Notes under the pieces: generated by a model
The model's database searches: none
Told to the model about the DNA's origin: nothing
Seen by the model: only the letters and a program-made list of their open reading frames with translations
Shown here: positions 22,501 through 37,500 of the stretch, one piece after another
How the letters are laid out: every line of letters begins with the position of its first letter
Position numbering within the stretch: the stretch's first letter is position 1
Source: Antedon mediterranea
Taxonomy: Eukaryota > Echinodermata > Crinoidea > Comatulida > Antedonidae
DNA: 64,000 nt
Direction of reading: 5' to 3'
NCBI RefSeq assembly: GCF_964355755.1
Contig: NC_092678.1
Coordinates: forward strand, 17,520,922-17,584,921
Position numbers and translations under genes: made by a program

Positions 22501-25500
22501 AAACAGATATCACCTCACCTTTATTTATAAAAGTTGAAAATTAGAAAAAAGGGGAGAATGTAGTGTATTATTTTTTGTTGTTGCCAGATGCCTAAACTCT
22601 AGAAAATGATAAATTAAGTTTATCTTACGGACGGATAACGTTAATAATAACAATTATTAATTCATAATTATGCTTTATAGCTTTTTGAGGTTTTTTTTCG
22701 TGCACTTAGAAGAACTTATTTAAAGTGCATTTTAAGTATTGTTTTTCTTCTAGATTATTTCAGTCATCACAATAGTTAATGTTTGTTTTATGTGGAGGTT
22801 CAGACTTAAACACAAAGTACAAATGTATAAAGTGCACTAGCAGTGAAAACATTACAGGGTAGGCCTATATACAAGGACATAAAAATATTTGTTTAATGTT
22901 ACTTTAGCTCGTATTATCATTAGTTGCATGTTTTAGCTGTTTTTCTTTAACTGCTTTTACATGATATAAAGATATTACATTTGATCGTATTACACATGAA
23001 ACAGACATATTCCGTAGAAGTATTAATTCCTAAAATAAAATAATTGTTTTTATGAGGCATAGCGTTAAACTGACGTTTTCATGAGAGGAAGATATATAAT
23101 ATTTGTTCCTCGTGCACAATAAGCTTATTACAACACTATTACACTAAAGCATAAAGTTACACTTAACTGTGCCTTAACACCGTTTAATAGTTCACCCGAT
23201 ACAAAATTCTGATTTGTCCAAATTTCTTTAAAAAAAAATCTGACAAATATAAACATGAAGAAATAAAAAGCAATGTCATAAGGACGAGTTCTCGAACGAT
23301 TCTCTCATGCTCATTGCTATTAAACCGGACGGAGGGATAGGTAACCGATGCCTCTCTTAATGACATTATTTTTTATTTAATAACATTTACTAGTTTAGTT
23401 GGTTTAGTGATCAATAAAAATCAAACAAAAACAGGCATATTATACTATTTTAGTTTTGGATGAATATTCTGTCTTTGCAAAGAGTAAAAATGAAATGATG
23501 TGACAAAATGTGTGGTTACATTACAAAGAAAATATACTATTTTCAAAAGTATGATAAACAATAGAAAGCACTCACAGCCCTGTCAATGATGTCAAACCAT
23601 CAAACACGTTTTCTGATATTGTAGTTATTTTGTTACTGCCCAACCCTCTGAAAATTGTGAAAAAATGCATTAAATAAGTATATATACAGTACCAAAGGAT
23701 AATACGATAAAAAAAAATTATTTTTTAATTTGTAAATACAAAAAAAATATAACAACAAATATCTTATTGTGCAAACAGAGGCCAAAAAAAGCTTATGTCT
23801 ATTAGGCGTGTCACTCCAGCAGTGAAAACATTACAGGGTAGGCCTATATACAAGGACATAAAAATATTTGTTTAATGTTACTTTAGCTCGTATTATCATT
23901 AGTTGCATGTTTTAGCTGTTTTTCTTTAACTGCTTTTACATGATATAACTATGTTTTATCTAGATTTACTGTAAATATGTTGTAATTTCTTTAATATCTA
24001 CGATACAATACAACCGTTAAATGACGATGATCCATGTATTCTGCTATATTTTTATTTTTCATTATGGCCGCCGATATTGCTACAGTAACTGAATTAAATA
24101 GTCTTGAGTTCGCATAAACAATATCAAAATAGAAAAAATCAAAAAGAGCAAAACGAAAGATATTACATTTGATCGTATTACACATGAAACAGACATATTC
24201 CGTAGAAATATTAATTCCTAAAATAAAATAATTGTTTTTATGAGGCATAGCGTTAAACTGACGTTTTCATGAGAGGAAGATATATAATATTTGTTCCTCG
24301 TGCACAATAAGCTTATTACAACACTATTACACTAAAGCATAAAGTTACACTTAACTGTGCCTTAACACCGTTTAATAGTTCACCCGATACAAAATTCCGA
24401 TTTGTCCAAATTTCTTTTAAAAAAAATCTGACAAATATAAACATGAAGAAATAAAAAGCAATGTCATTAATATACATCATGAGACTTATGAATAATGACA
24501 TCAATTTTCGATAATCATAAGGACGAGTTCTCGAATGATTCTCTCATTTGTGCCCATGGAATTGATATTTCCTAAGTTCACCTATCTACGGAGGAATAGA
24601 TGCCTCAAATAATAACGTTTTCATGAGAGGATGATATATAAAATTTGTTCCCCGTCAACACTATTTCAAATCACATGAATCAAAACAATATGTCGAGTGT
24701 GCCTATTCCTTCTTGTTCTTATTCCTCTTGAGAGGAAGATATATAATATTTGTTCCGCGTGGAAAATAAGCTTATAACACTATTGTAGATTATACGTGAA
24801 TCGAAACAATTATGTCGAGTGTGCCTATTCCTTCTTGTTTTACTGTGGACAACCGCATAGAGAAACTTTAACATTTAACGCCATGCGTCTGGATTGTCTG
24901 TGATTTTAAACGATTGTCAATGCTATCTCGACATATGACAATTATTTAAATTTGGTAATACAGAATCTCAAATGTATCACATGTGGTTCTTGTATCATTA
25001 GGTTAGGAATAAACATTTATAATAATTATATAATTTCTCATTTAATAAAACATACCAGTTATACAACAAACTACGTACAGGAGCTCGAGCTTGTGTTAAA
25101 TTAGTACATATTTTTTATCATTTATATTAAGAATACATTAATCATAATGTTTAATGATGCTGTATTATCGAATTTTAATGTTACTTGAGAAATCGAGATA
25201 AAATACCGATAATCGGGTGTGTTAGACCAGAATACGTTACTCCTGCTTAAAATGGAGGTCTTTGCTTTAACCACGTTCTGAAATGTGCCTGTAAGATTAT
25301 GATAGGCAAAAAAAATACCTTGTATACCTTAGCAACCTGGTGTAGAGACATATGTATTGTCTTCGCTAAATCCTTTCTTAAACTTGTTCCCACTTATACC
25401 TTCTAGAGGAATGTTATCCATAGATATAACCCTAATATACTGCTGATTGGATTCGTCATTTTATAAGTGTAACACAATGTGTCATAAGAACTGTTCGTTA

Positions 25501-28500
25501 TACCATGGTAGTATTTGGTGCAATTAATTAAAGAATTATATGATATGTAAATATTTTACACAAAGTGCAACACAGTGTGACGTATTGTCTGCTACAATAT
25601 CTAATGATTACAGATTTTTAATAATTTTGTAATTTCTCATTTAATAAAACATACCCCTTATAATAAAAAATTACCGTATAAAACGTACAAATCAAAGTAT
25701 AAAAACAATAAGTATATACAGTACCAACGGAAATTACGATAAAAAAGTATCTATTTTATTAATTTCGAAATACAAAGAAAAAATAACAACAAAATACCTA
25801 TATTGTGCCAACAGAGGCCAAAAAGGCCAGTTAGTTACTTTATCTCGTATTATCATTATTTGCATGTTTTAGCTGTTTTTCATTAACTGTCTTTTCATGA
25901 TTATAACAATGTTTTATCTAGATTGACTGTAATCATGTTGTACTTTCCATATCATATGATTTCTAGATATAGATCAATATCTACGATACAATACAACCGT
26001 TAAATGACGATGATCCATGTATTCTGCTTTATTTTTATTTTTCATTATGGCCGCCGATGGTGCTACAGTAACTGAATTAAAGAGTCTTGTTCGCAAACAA
26101 AACCAAAATAGAAAAACTCAAAAAGAGTAAAAGAAAGATATTACGTTTGGACGTATCACACATGAAACAGACATATTCCGTAGAAGTATTAATTCCTAAA
26201 ATAAAATAATTGTTTTTATGAGGCATAGATTTAAACTGACGTTTTCATGAGAAGAAAATATATAATATTTGTTCTACGTGCACAAGAAGCTTATTACAAC
26301 ACTATTGCAGATTATACGTGAATCGGTGACGAGTCGGAGACGAACCGAACGGATCATCCAGAATTTCTGAAAAATCTGGCCAAGTGCGCACACTTTGCGC
26401 AGCATTGTACGGAGGCGTGTCTATATTTGTTTTCGTATCTAATTTTGGCTTTCAAAAATGGTAGCGCAAGGCAATCGCTACCCTTGGATCCGCTCCGTCG
26501 GAATATTTTGATATAAAATGATGGAGGTTCAGACGTTCTGTGGTACATTTAAATTGTATTATTTGTATGTTCCCTGTAAACTTCATCTTAATTTCAAATA
26601 TAATAATATCAATAAAGTAATATTGTTTACTTAGAAGTGTGCCAGTTATTCAGCATTGAAGAATGCAAACTTGGAAAAATGTGACACATGTGACCACGTT
26701 ATTTGAACATTATTAAAGCTAAATGTGTAAATTAATGAGATGTACAGCACATAGAAGGCCAGGAACGTGCGGTAACCAACCGGAGTCGCGAATAGTTACA
26801 CTGTAAATACATCTTTTCACGGTATAGAAGACATCTTCTTAGATAAATAACAAAATATGAGCAAAGCGTAGCCAAATGACGACCATATTATTTTCAGAGG
26901 CCAAGTTACTAAAACATTCATAACTCATTAACGGCGGACAGTCATATGGACATACTTTTTGTATTAAAATGTTCCAGATTAGTTTATCGTAAAGGTTGTG
27001 TTTGACTTGCATGTTTGTACTGTGAGCGAATATCGGTATAACAAACGTCGCTGCCCACACGTAAGTTTCCTCAGAAACTCATTAGGATTATCGGGAACCA
27101 GCAACAGAAATCGGTAAAGAAAATGATTCCTAATTCCTAACAAACAAGCTATTATTGACCCAATGTGAAGGTATAAATCGAGAGACTAGTTGTTTGACGG
27201 GATGTTCATGCTCCCCAAGGTCCATTTATTTATAAAACTTGAAAGCAGAAAAAAGAGGAGAAGGTGTATTTTGTTTGTTGTCAGATGCCTATAACGGTTC
27301 AAATTTTAACTTAAGTTTATCTTACGGACGGATAACGCTAATAATGTACGTACCACCACATTAGGTGACCGATGCGCCCATATTATGACACGTGCGAATA
27401 AAGAACAAGTGCTATTCCACCGTACGGAGGGATAGGTAACCGATGCCTCTCATAACAACATTATTTTTCATTCAATAACATTTAGGAATAATGATAATAA
27501 TAATTTACTGTAAAACAAACGAAAACAAGTAGGCCCATCATTACACACAATACAACTACATACAGGAGCTTGTGTTAAAAAAAAGGTTTATGGATCAGTC
27601 ATAATCAAACAAAATCGGGCATATTATAATATTTTAGTTTTAGATGAATATTCTGTATTTTCAAAGTGTAAAAAATAAAATGAAAAGAAAATGAAAATAT
27701 ATACTATTCAAAAGTATAGTAAACAAGAGAAAGCACTCACAGTAGTGTCAATGATGTCAAACCATCAAACACATTTGCTGGTATTGTAGTTATCTGGTTA
27801 TATGATAAATCCCTGAAAACCGTTAAAAATTCAATACAAAATGTTAGTTTTGGATGAATATTCTGTCTTTGCAAAGGGTAAACAATGACATTATGTGACA
27901 ATAAGTGTGGTTATATTACAACGAAAATATACTATTTTCAAAAGTATGATAAACAAGAGAAATATTTGCTGGTAATGTTGTTATTTGGTTATTGACCAAC
28001 CACCTGAAAATCGTGAAAAATGTAATAAATAATATACAGTACCAATGGATAGTATGATAAAACATTATCTATTTTATTAATTTCGAAAAACAAACAAAAC
28101 ATAATAACAAATATCTAATTGTGCCAGCAGAGGTCAAAACAAGCTTATGTCTAATTTGGCGTGTCACTCTATGAAACCATTACAAGGTATATAGCCTACA
28201 AGGACATAATAATATTTGTTTAATATTACTTTAGCTCGTATTTGTATTTGCATGTTTTAGCTGTTTTTCATTAACTGTTTTTGCATGATATAACTAGGTT
28301 TTATCTGGATTTACTGTAATAATGTCGTACTTTCGATATCATATGATTTCTGGATGTAGTTCAATATCTACGATATACAATACAACCGTTAAATGACGAT
28401 GATCCATGTGTTCTGCTATCTTTTTACTTTTCATTATGGCCACCGATGGTGCTACAGTAACTGAATTAAATAGTCTTGTTCGCCAACAATGCCAAAAACT

Positions 28501-31500
28501 CAAAACAAGCAAAAAGAAAAATATTACATTTGAACGTATCACACATGAAACAGACATATTCCGTAGAAGTATTAATTCCTAATATAAAATAATTGTTTTT
28601 ATGAGGCATAGAGTTAAACTGACGTTTTCATGAGAGGAAGATATATACGATTTGTCCCACGTGCACAATAAGCTTATAAAACTATTGCAGATTATACGTA
28701 GAGTCGGTGACAAACCGAACGGATCATCCAGGATTTCTGAAAAGTCTGGCCAAGTGCGCTCCCTTTGCGCAGTATTATACGAAGGTGTGTCTATTTTTGT
28801 TTTCGTAATCTATAATTTTGGCTTTAAAAAAATGGCACCGCAAAGTAGTCGCTACCCATGGATCCGCCCCGTCGGAATATTTTTATATAAATGATAGAGG
28901 TTCAGGCGTTCTGTGGTACATTTAATTGTATTATTTGTTTCCCTTTAAATTTCATCTTAATTTCAAATAATATTTTATTGATATTATATTATAATATCAA
29001 TAAAGTAATATTGTTTTCTTAGAAGTGTGCCAGTTACTCAGCACTGAAGAAAACAAAATCGGACAAAATTTAAACACATGTGACCACGTTTTTTTAAACA
29101 TTATTAAAGCTAAGTGTGTTAATTATTGAGATGTAAAGCTGATTTTGGCATGAGGAAGTGCAAATATGGAGGGAGGGAAAATATAAAGTGTAGACACAGA
29201 TATCACCACACACGCAAGCTATTACTGAACCAGTGTGAAGGCCGAAATCAAGAGACTAGTTGTTTGACGGGATGTTCCTGCTCCCCAATTTTTGTGAGTC
29301 TTTTATTTATAGAACTTAAAAAGCAGAAAAAAGAGGAGAATGTGTATGTTTTTTGTTGCCAGATGCCTATAACGCTGGTTAAAATTTTAACTTAAGTTTA
29401 TCTTACGGACGGATAACGCTAATAATGTACGTACCACCACATTAGGTAACCGATGCGCCCCCATTATGACACGTGCGAATAAAGAACAAGTGCTATTCCA
29501 CTGTACGGAGGGATAGCTTCCCGATGCCTCTCACTACTCTATTACACTAAAGCATAAAGTTACACTTAAGACCGTTTAATAGTTCACCCGATACAAAATT
29601 CTGATTTGTCCAAATTTCTTTAAAAATAAAAAAAAAATCTGACAAATATAAACATGAAGAAATAAAAAGTAATGTCGTTAATATACATCAGATTTATGAA
29701 TAATGACATCAATTTTCGATAATCATAAGGACGAGTTCTCAAATGATTCTGTCATTGGTGCCGATGGAATTGATATTTCCTAAGTTCACCTAACTACGGA
29801 GGAATAACGATGTTCATGTACGTACCACACTACATTAGATAACAGATGCCTCACATAATGACGTTTTCATGAGAGGAAGATATATCACATTTGTTCCGTG
29901 TGACAAATAAGCTTATTACAACACTATTGCAAATCATATATGAAATGAAACAATATGTCATAGTTCACTACTGTAGTAATGGAGGGATAACGCAAACGTA
30001 TACGTACCACCACACTATATAGATAACAAATGGCTCTTATAATGACGTTTTCTTAGAGGAAGATATATAACATTTGTTCCGCGTGCAAAATAAGCTTATA
30101 ACACTATTGTAGATTATACGTGAATCGAAACAATTATGTCGAGTGTGCCTATTCCTTCTTGTTTTACTGTGGACAACCGCATAGAAAAACTTTAACATTT
30201 AACGCCATGCGTCTGGATTGTCTGTGATTTTAAACGATTGTCAATGTTATCTCGACATATGACAATTATATCAATTTGGTAATACAGAATCTCAAATGTA
30301 TCACATGTGGTTCTTGTATCATTAGGTTAAGAACTGTGCCTTAACACCGTTTAATAGTTCACCCTATATAAAATTCTGATTTGTCCAAATTTCTTTTTTT
30401 TTAAATCTGACAAATATAAACATGAAGAAATAAAATGCAATGTCATTAATATATATCATGAGACTTAAGAATAATGACATCAATTTTCGATAATCATAAG
30501 GATGGAAGCCGATGGAATTGATATTTTCTAAGTTTACCTAACTACGGAGGAATAGATGCCTCAAATAATAACGTTTTCATGAGAGGAAGAATATAAAATG
30601 TGTTCCCCGTCAACACTATTTCAAATCACATGAATCAAAACAATATGTCGAGTGTGCCTATTCCTTCTTGTTCTTATTCCTCTTGAGAGTAAGATATATA
30701 ACATTTGTTCCGCTAGTCAGGTGGCTTAGCGACTAAAACGTTACACGGTGGACAAAAGCACCAAATTTTGCATGAGGCTTCTTTTAGGCGTACTAATTGA
30801 TTTTTGCCTAGGAGCCACCCGATCAGCTTCCGATTTTCTAAGATGGCGGCCAAAATCCAAAATGGCTGCCAGTAAATTGGTATATCATATATCTCTGACT
30901 GTAAAAGTTACAAATAGACAAATAATGTAATGAATCAAGAATTTTTTAGGTCAGTAAAACCGATTCAGGAAATATTATATAAAGTGAGTTCCAAGATGGC
31001 ACCCAAAAATAAAAATGGTAGCCATTGAAATTGAAATACATATAAAAATAATCGTATACAAAATCACAAATAGTCCATTCCTAATGTATTTTAGTCTGCA
31101 AATCAGAAGAAAAGTGCAGGCATTGCATTTTATGAATTTTTTAACCATGCCAGTTATAAAAACCCATGTTATCAAATTTCTAAAGTTTTTCCTTGACCTT
31201 TGACCTCAATTTGAATATTTTAATTCAAAACAAAATAACCATATCTCCGCAACGCTTACATTAAATTATATAATTTTAGTGTCAAATTATTTGGAAGATG
31301 CATATTAATATTCGTCCTAATGGAAACATTTGTCAAAAAATGGCCGGAAGTATGATTTTTGGTATTTTTGACCTTTGACCTACATGTCATATAACTTGGT
31401 AACTAACAGTTGGACAAACTTTAAATAGATCTCAAATTAATCAGAAGATTAATGTTTCTATTCAGTCTAATACAAACTTTTCCAAGAAAATGACCCAGAT

Positions 31501-34500
31501 TCTTGTTATTGACCTTTGACCTGTACTGGTAGTACACATTTCTATATCTCGAAAACTAGTGGTCGTAAACATTTTTTTATGAGAAATTGTTAAAATAAAT
31601 ATATATTTATATGTTTTATAATAAAACAGTTTCTATGAAAATGTAAAAGAATCCTATTTATGATAACTAAATTTGTAATTTGTTAACATCCAATAGTATT
31701 TGTTATGTATTAAAATGTGTTATATTTGTTGATTTTAGGCACTTAACGTAAATTTATCTGAACTATGGATATTTAATGTAAAATTTGTTTTCTTTAATAT
31801 AAAGAAAATGTAATTATCTATCAAATAAGACCATTTAAAAAATATTCTGACAAAAACTTAGTTAGTTACAGGAAAAAAGTGTACTTTTACTTATGTGAAC
31901 AGCGCCCTCAATCTTTATTTCCCAAAAATACCACCTTTTATGTGGTTTCAGAAACTGAACTGGTTATAACTTTTTTTTTATAGATTTTTTTTACAGTTAC
32001 TTGTAATTTACATACCACCCTACCCCCTTAGGACAACTACCCCTTTAGGACAACTACCCCCTGGACAAATACCCCCCGGACAACTACCCCCTTAGGACAA
32101 CAACCCCCTTAGGACAACTACCCCCTGGACAACTACCCCCCGGACAATTACCCCCTAGGAACAATTACCCCCCGGACAATTACCACCCGGACAATTACCC
32201 CCCGGACAATTACCACCCAGAAAACTATCCCTTTAGAACACCCTAACCACCCAGACCATTCAACAACCTGACTCTGCAACAGTGTATAATAGGAATTAAT
32301 AACTATATTTTAATTCGTTACTTTGACGAATTACTATTCATTATTGTAAACAAAAGTAAAAGATTGAACATAAATATAGCCTGGTATAAACTGAAGATCG
32401 TCACACATGATCATAGGATAGTCGAACGTATTATATAGTACTCCCTGTATTTACTGTAAAGACTGGGTTCGCTAATAATAATAATAATTTTTGCGTCAGG
32501 ACAATGCTTCGATAACCACTGGTCTTAAAAGAATTAATATTTGTCTCAAATTTGTCATATATGTATTTTTGTACACTTGAAGAATAATATCACTTTTGAT
32601 ATTTGACCTCAATGTTCACTCACCGAATAAACGTCGATCTTTAAATAAATTCCCCTCAAATAAACGGTGACCATGTCACTCCCATGAAACATCATATGGA
32701 ATAATCGGCGTCTATTTCCATTAGATTATACCCCCTCCCATTGAATAAACAACTTTCTTCCAATAAATGTCCACCTAAAAACCACCTAAACAATAAACAG
32801 CCCAGGCCGTTTTTTCAATAAATACGGTACTTTAAATCTAGCACATCTAGGGTCTAGCGTGCTGTTAAACAGAATAATCGGTTAAAAACGGGTGTTTCGA
32901 AACTAGAGACCCGAGACCAGAGACCAGAGACCCGAGACCCAATACGAAAAGGGAGACCTAAATATACGAAAAGGGAGACCCACGTACGAAAAGGGAGACC
33001 CCACTATACGAAAAGGGAGACCCCACTATACGAAAAGGGAGACCCTAATATACGAAAAGGGAGACCTAAATATACGAAAGGGGAGACCCAATTATACGAA
33101 AGGGAGACCCAAATATACAAAATGGGAGGCCCAAATATACGAAAAGGGAGACCCACTATACGAAAAGGGAGACCCACTATAAGAAAAGGGAGACCCCACT
33201 ATACGAAAAGAGAGACCACACTATACGAAAAGGGAGACCCTAATATACGAAAAAGGAGACCCAAATATAGGTCTCCCTTTTCGTATTGGGTCTCGTTTCA
33301 GGTCTCTGGTCTCGGATCTCTAGTTTCGAAACACCCGTTAAAAACAGATGATTTCATTTTTACAGAAACCGGTCCTATATATTTGTCTACTTTTGGATGG
33401 GGGGGGGGGGGTGAGTTGACCGGGTGGTAGTTGACCGGGGGGTAGTTACCCGGGGGGTAGTTATCCTAAGGGGGTAGTTGTCCTAAGGGGGTGGTTGTCC
33501 GGGGGGTAGTTGTCCGGGGGGTTGTTATCCTAAGGGGGTAGTTGTCCTAAGGGGGTAGTTGTCCGGGGGGTAGTTGTCCGGGGGGTAGTTGTCCTAAGGG
33601 GGTAGTTGTTCGGGTGGTAAACATCCGGGGGGTAACTGTCTAGGGGGTAGGTGTCCTAGAACCTGTACCATGTCTAAAATATGTTTCAATGACCATGATT
33701 AGGCCTACTCCATGTTTTCCTACTTCGTTTGATACCTATATGCGAGTTCTGCAACCAGAATGATATTCCAGTTTAGGCTACTGGCAGCCATGTTGGATTT
33801 TGGCCACCATCTTAACAATGAATGACCTATGTCATGCAACATGTCTCAAATATGTTTCAATGACCATGAATACTTATGTTTTGATAGTTCATTTGCCTAT
33901 ATGTGACTTCTGCAACAAATGAAATCTGATTTTCCAATTCATTGGCGGCCATTTTGGATTTTGGCCGCCATCTTGAAAAATAAATTACGACCAGAGTGGC
34001 TCCTAGGCAAAAATCAATTGGTAGGTCCCAACAAAGCTCCATGCCAAATTTGGTGCATTTGTCCACCGTGTAACGATTTCCTCATTTTTTGTTGTTAAGC
34101 CACCTGACTACGCGTGCAAAATAAGCTTATAACATTATTGTAGATTATACGTGAATCGAAACAATTATGTCGAGTGTGCCTATTCCTTCTTGTTTTACTG
34201 TGGACAACGGCATAGAGAAACATTTAACGCCATGCGTCTGAATTGTCTGTGATTTTAAACGATTGTCAATGCTATCTCGACATATGACAATTATTTCAAT
34301 TTGATAATACGACAGAATCTCAAATGATCACATGTGGTTCTTGTATCATTGGTTAAGAATAAACATTTATAATAATTATATAATTTCTCATTTAATAAAA
34401 CATACCAGTTATACAACAAACTACGTACAGGAGCTCGAGCTTGTGTTAAATTAGTACATATTTTTTATCATTTATATTATGAATACATTAATCATAATGT

Positions 34501-37500
34501 TTAATGATGCTGTATTATCGAATTTGAATGTTACTGGAGAAATCGAGATAGAATACCGATAATCAGGTGTGTTAGACCAGAATACGTTACTCCTGCTTAA
34601 AATGGAGGTCTTTGCTTTCACCACGTTCTGAAATGTGCCTGTAAGATTATGTTAGGCAAAAACAATACCGTGTATACCTAATAGCGGCCTGGTGAGACCT
34701 ATGTATTGCCTTCGCTAAATCCTTTCTTAAACTTGTTCCCACTTATACCTTTTAGAGGAATGTTATCCATAGATATAACCCTAATATACTGCTGATTGGA
34801 TTCCTCATTTCATAATTGTAACACAATGTGTCATAAGAACTGTTCGTTATACCTTGGTAGTATGTGGTGCAATTAATTAAAGAATTATATGATTTGGAAA
34901 TATTTTAAACAAAGTGCAGCACAGTGTGACGTATTGTCTGCTACAATATCTAATGATTACACATTTTTAATAATTATGTAATTTCTCATTTAATAAAACA
35001 CACCAGTTATAATAACAAATTACCGTATTAAACGTACAAATCAAAGTATAAAAACAATAAGTATATACAGTACCAACGGAAATTACGATAAAAACGTATC
35101 TATTTTATTAATTTCGAAATACAAAGAAAAAATAACAAAATGTCTATATTGTGCCAACAGAGGCCAAAAAGGCTTATGCCCAACTAGGCGTGTCACTCTG
35201 ACAGTGAAACAATTACAAGGTATAATTGATATAATACTAATTTAATGTTACTTTATCTCGTATTATCATTTCATGTTTTAGCTGTTTTTCACCTGTCCTT
35301 GCATGATTATAACAATGTTTTATCTAGATTGACTGTAATCATGCTGTACTTTCCATATCATATGATTTCTCGTATTATCATTATTTGTATGTTTTAGCTG
35401 TTTTTCATATGATTTCTAGATGTATTTTTATATCTACGATACAATACAACCGTTAAATGACGATGATCCATGTATTCTGCTATATTTTTATTTTTCATTA
35501 TGGCCGCCGATGGTGCTACAGTAACTGAATTAAAGAGACAAAACAATGCCAAAATAGAAAAACTCAAAAAGAGCAAAAAAAAAGATATTACATTTGAACG
35601 TATTACACATGAAACAGACATATTTCATAGAAGTATTAATTCCTAAAACAAAATAATTGTTTTTATGTTTAACTCTATGCCTCATAGAGTTAAACTGACG
35701 TTTTCATGAGAGGAAGATAATTATATACTATTTGTTCCACGTGCTCAATAAGCTTATAAAACTATTGCAGATTATACGTGAATCGGACCGGTGACGAGTC
35801 GGTGACAAACCGAACGGATCATCCAGGAGTTCTGAAACGTCTGGCCAAGTGCGCTCTCTTTGCGCAGTATTATACGGAGGCGTGTCTATTTTTGTTTTCG
35901 TATCTAATTTTGGCTTTAAAAACATGTCAGCCCAAAACATTCGCTACCCCTGGATCCGCCCCGTCGGAATATTGTCGATATAAAATGATGGAGGTTCAGA
36001 CGTTCTGAGGTACATTTAAATTGTATTATTTGTATTCCCTCTTTAAACTTCATCTTAATTTCAATATAATAATATCAATTAAGTAATATTGTTTACTTAG
36101 AAGTGTGCCAGTTATTCAGCACTGAAGAAAACAAAATCAGAAAAATGTAAACACATGTTACCAGGTTTTTTAAAACATTAATAAAGCTAAGTGTGTTAAT
36201 TAATGACATGTAAAGCACATTTTAGCATGAGGAAGTGAAAATATGGAGGGAAAGAAAACATAAAGTGTAGACACAGATATCACCTCACAAGCAATCTATT
36301 GCTGACCCAGTGTGAAGCCAGAAATCAAGAGTTGTTCCTGCTCCCCAATTATTGTGGTCCCTTTATTTATAAAACTTGAAAAGCAGAAAAAAGAGGAGGA
36401 GGTGTATGTTTGTTTGTTGGCAGATGCCTATAACGCTGGTTCAAATTTTAAGTTAAGTTTATCTTACTGACGGATAACGCAAATAATGTACCTACCACAA
36501 CATTAGGTAACCGATACGTCACCATTATGACACGTGTGAATAAAGAACAAGTGCTATTCCGCTGTACGGAAGGATAGCTACCCGATGCCTCTCATAATAA
36601 TATTATTTTTCATTCAATAACATATACTAATAATGATAATAATAATTTACTTTAAAACAAACGAAAGGTTGTAGTCAAGAGGCAGGAAACTGCAGGTGTT
36701 GTTTATTGCCTTTAGACATAAACAGGTACCACCGTACGAGAATCGGGTGTCCAACGGACGAGTACCATGTGTGTATATCGGGAACAAAGCTATTATAAAG
36801 TGTACAGATTTTACAGACTATGTCTACGACACATAATCTGTTGTATGACAAGAATTAATGAATGAGTCCGATAATTGTACAGAGCATCAAACAACTACAT
36901 GTGGATTATTAAACATTTTGACAAACATGGCGTTTCATACGTATGGTACGTGTACACACTGTATAGAAAACATCGAAACGCGACAACAGAAAAAAGACAA
37001 TAACAGAGACTTGGGACAAGTCTATACAGTATTAACATACAGTATTGAAAGTGATGAAGCAAAAGCAGAAAATGCACCTTGATCTATGGTAGTTATAGCG
37101 TTATGATATAAATACCTGCAAATATTGAAAAAAAAGACACACATTTCAAATTATTAATAATAATACTGTATAACAATACAATAAATAGATAACCACTACA
37201 TTTGTCTGCTATATTTCACAGTACAGTTATTTGTATTCAGCATTTCAGTGGACGATTTAGACTTCGTCTGGCATTTGAAACAATGTGAAATGAAAGGCAG
37301 GCTAATGTTTGCCACGAGGAGGTGCAAATCTGAGGGAGCGGAAAATATAAAGTGTACAATTCCAAACAGATATCACCTCAACTTTATTTATAAAACTTGA
37401 AAATCAGAAAAAAAAGGGGAGAAGGTAGTGTATTATTTGTGGTTGTTGCCAGATGCCTAAACTCTAGAAAATGAAAAATTAAGTTTATCTTACGGACGGA

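Larger units (their letters stand above)
30714..34110. mobile_element. 3.4-kb TIR DNA transposon, 3-bp target duplication
   Basis: Termini TAGTCAGGTGGCTT and its complement; diverged inverted repeats extend about 210 bp (30714-30930 and about 33890-34110) and include atggcggccaaaatccaaaa. CGC lies immediately outside both ends (30711-30713, 34111-34113). The uninterrupted site, ttgttccgcgtgcaaaataa, survives at about 40070 in another array copy, so the insertion point and duplication are certain. No transposase ORF was seen: non-autonomous. The interior holds tttgacctttgac repeats, C-rich and G-rich minisatellites in inverted order, and a nested element. A 3-bp duplication fits CACTA, Harbinger or Academ types, but the termini identify none of them. 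Confidence 0.85.

Noticed and set aside
32940-33270. Regular short repeats resembling a CRISPR array
   Set aside because: Animal DNA; units are directly adjacent with spacers of a few bases and lie inside a MITE, so this is a minisatellite.
33122-33430. 102-codon frame
   Set aside because: Translation of the minisatellite followed by a G run.
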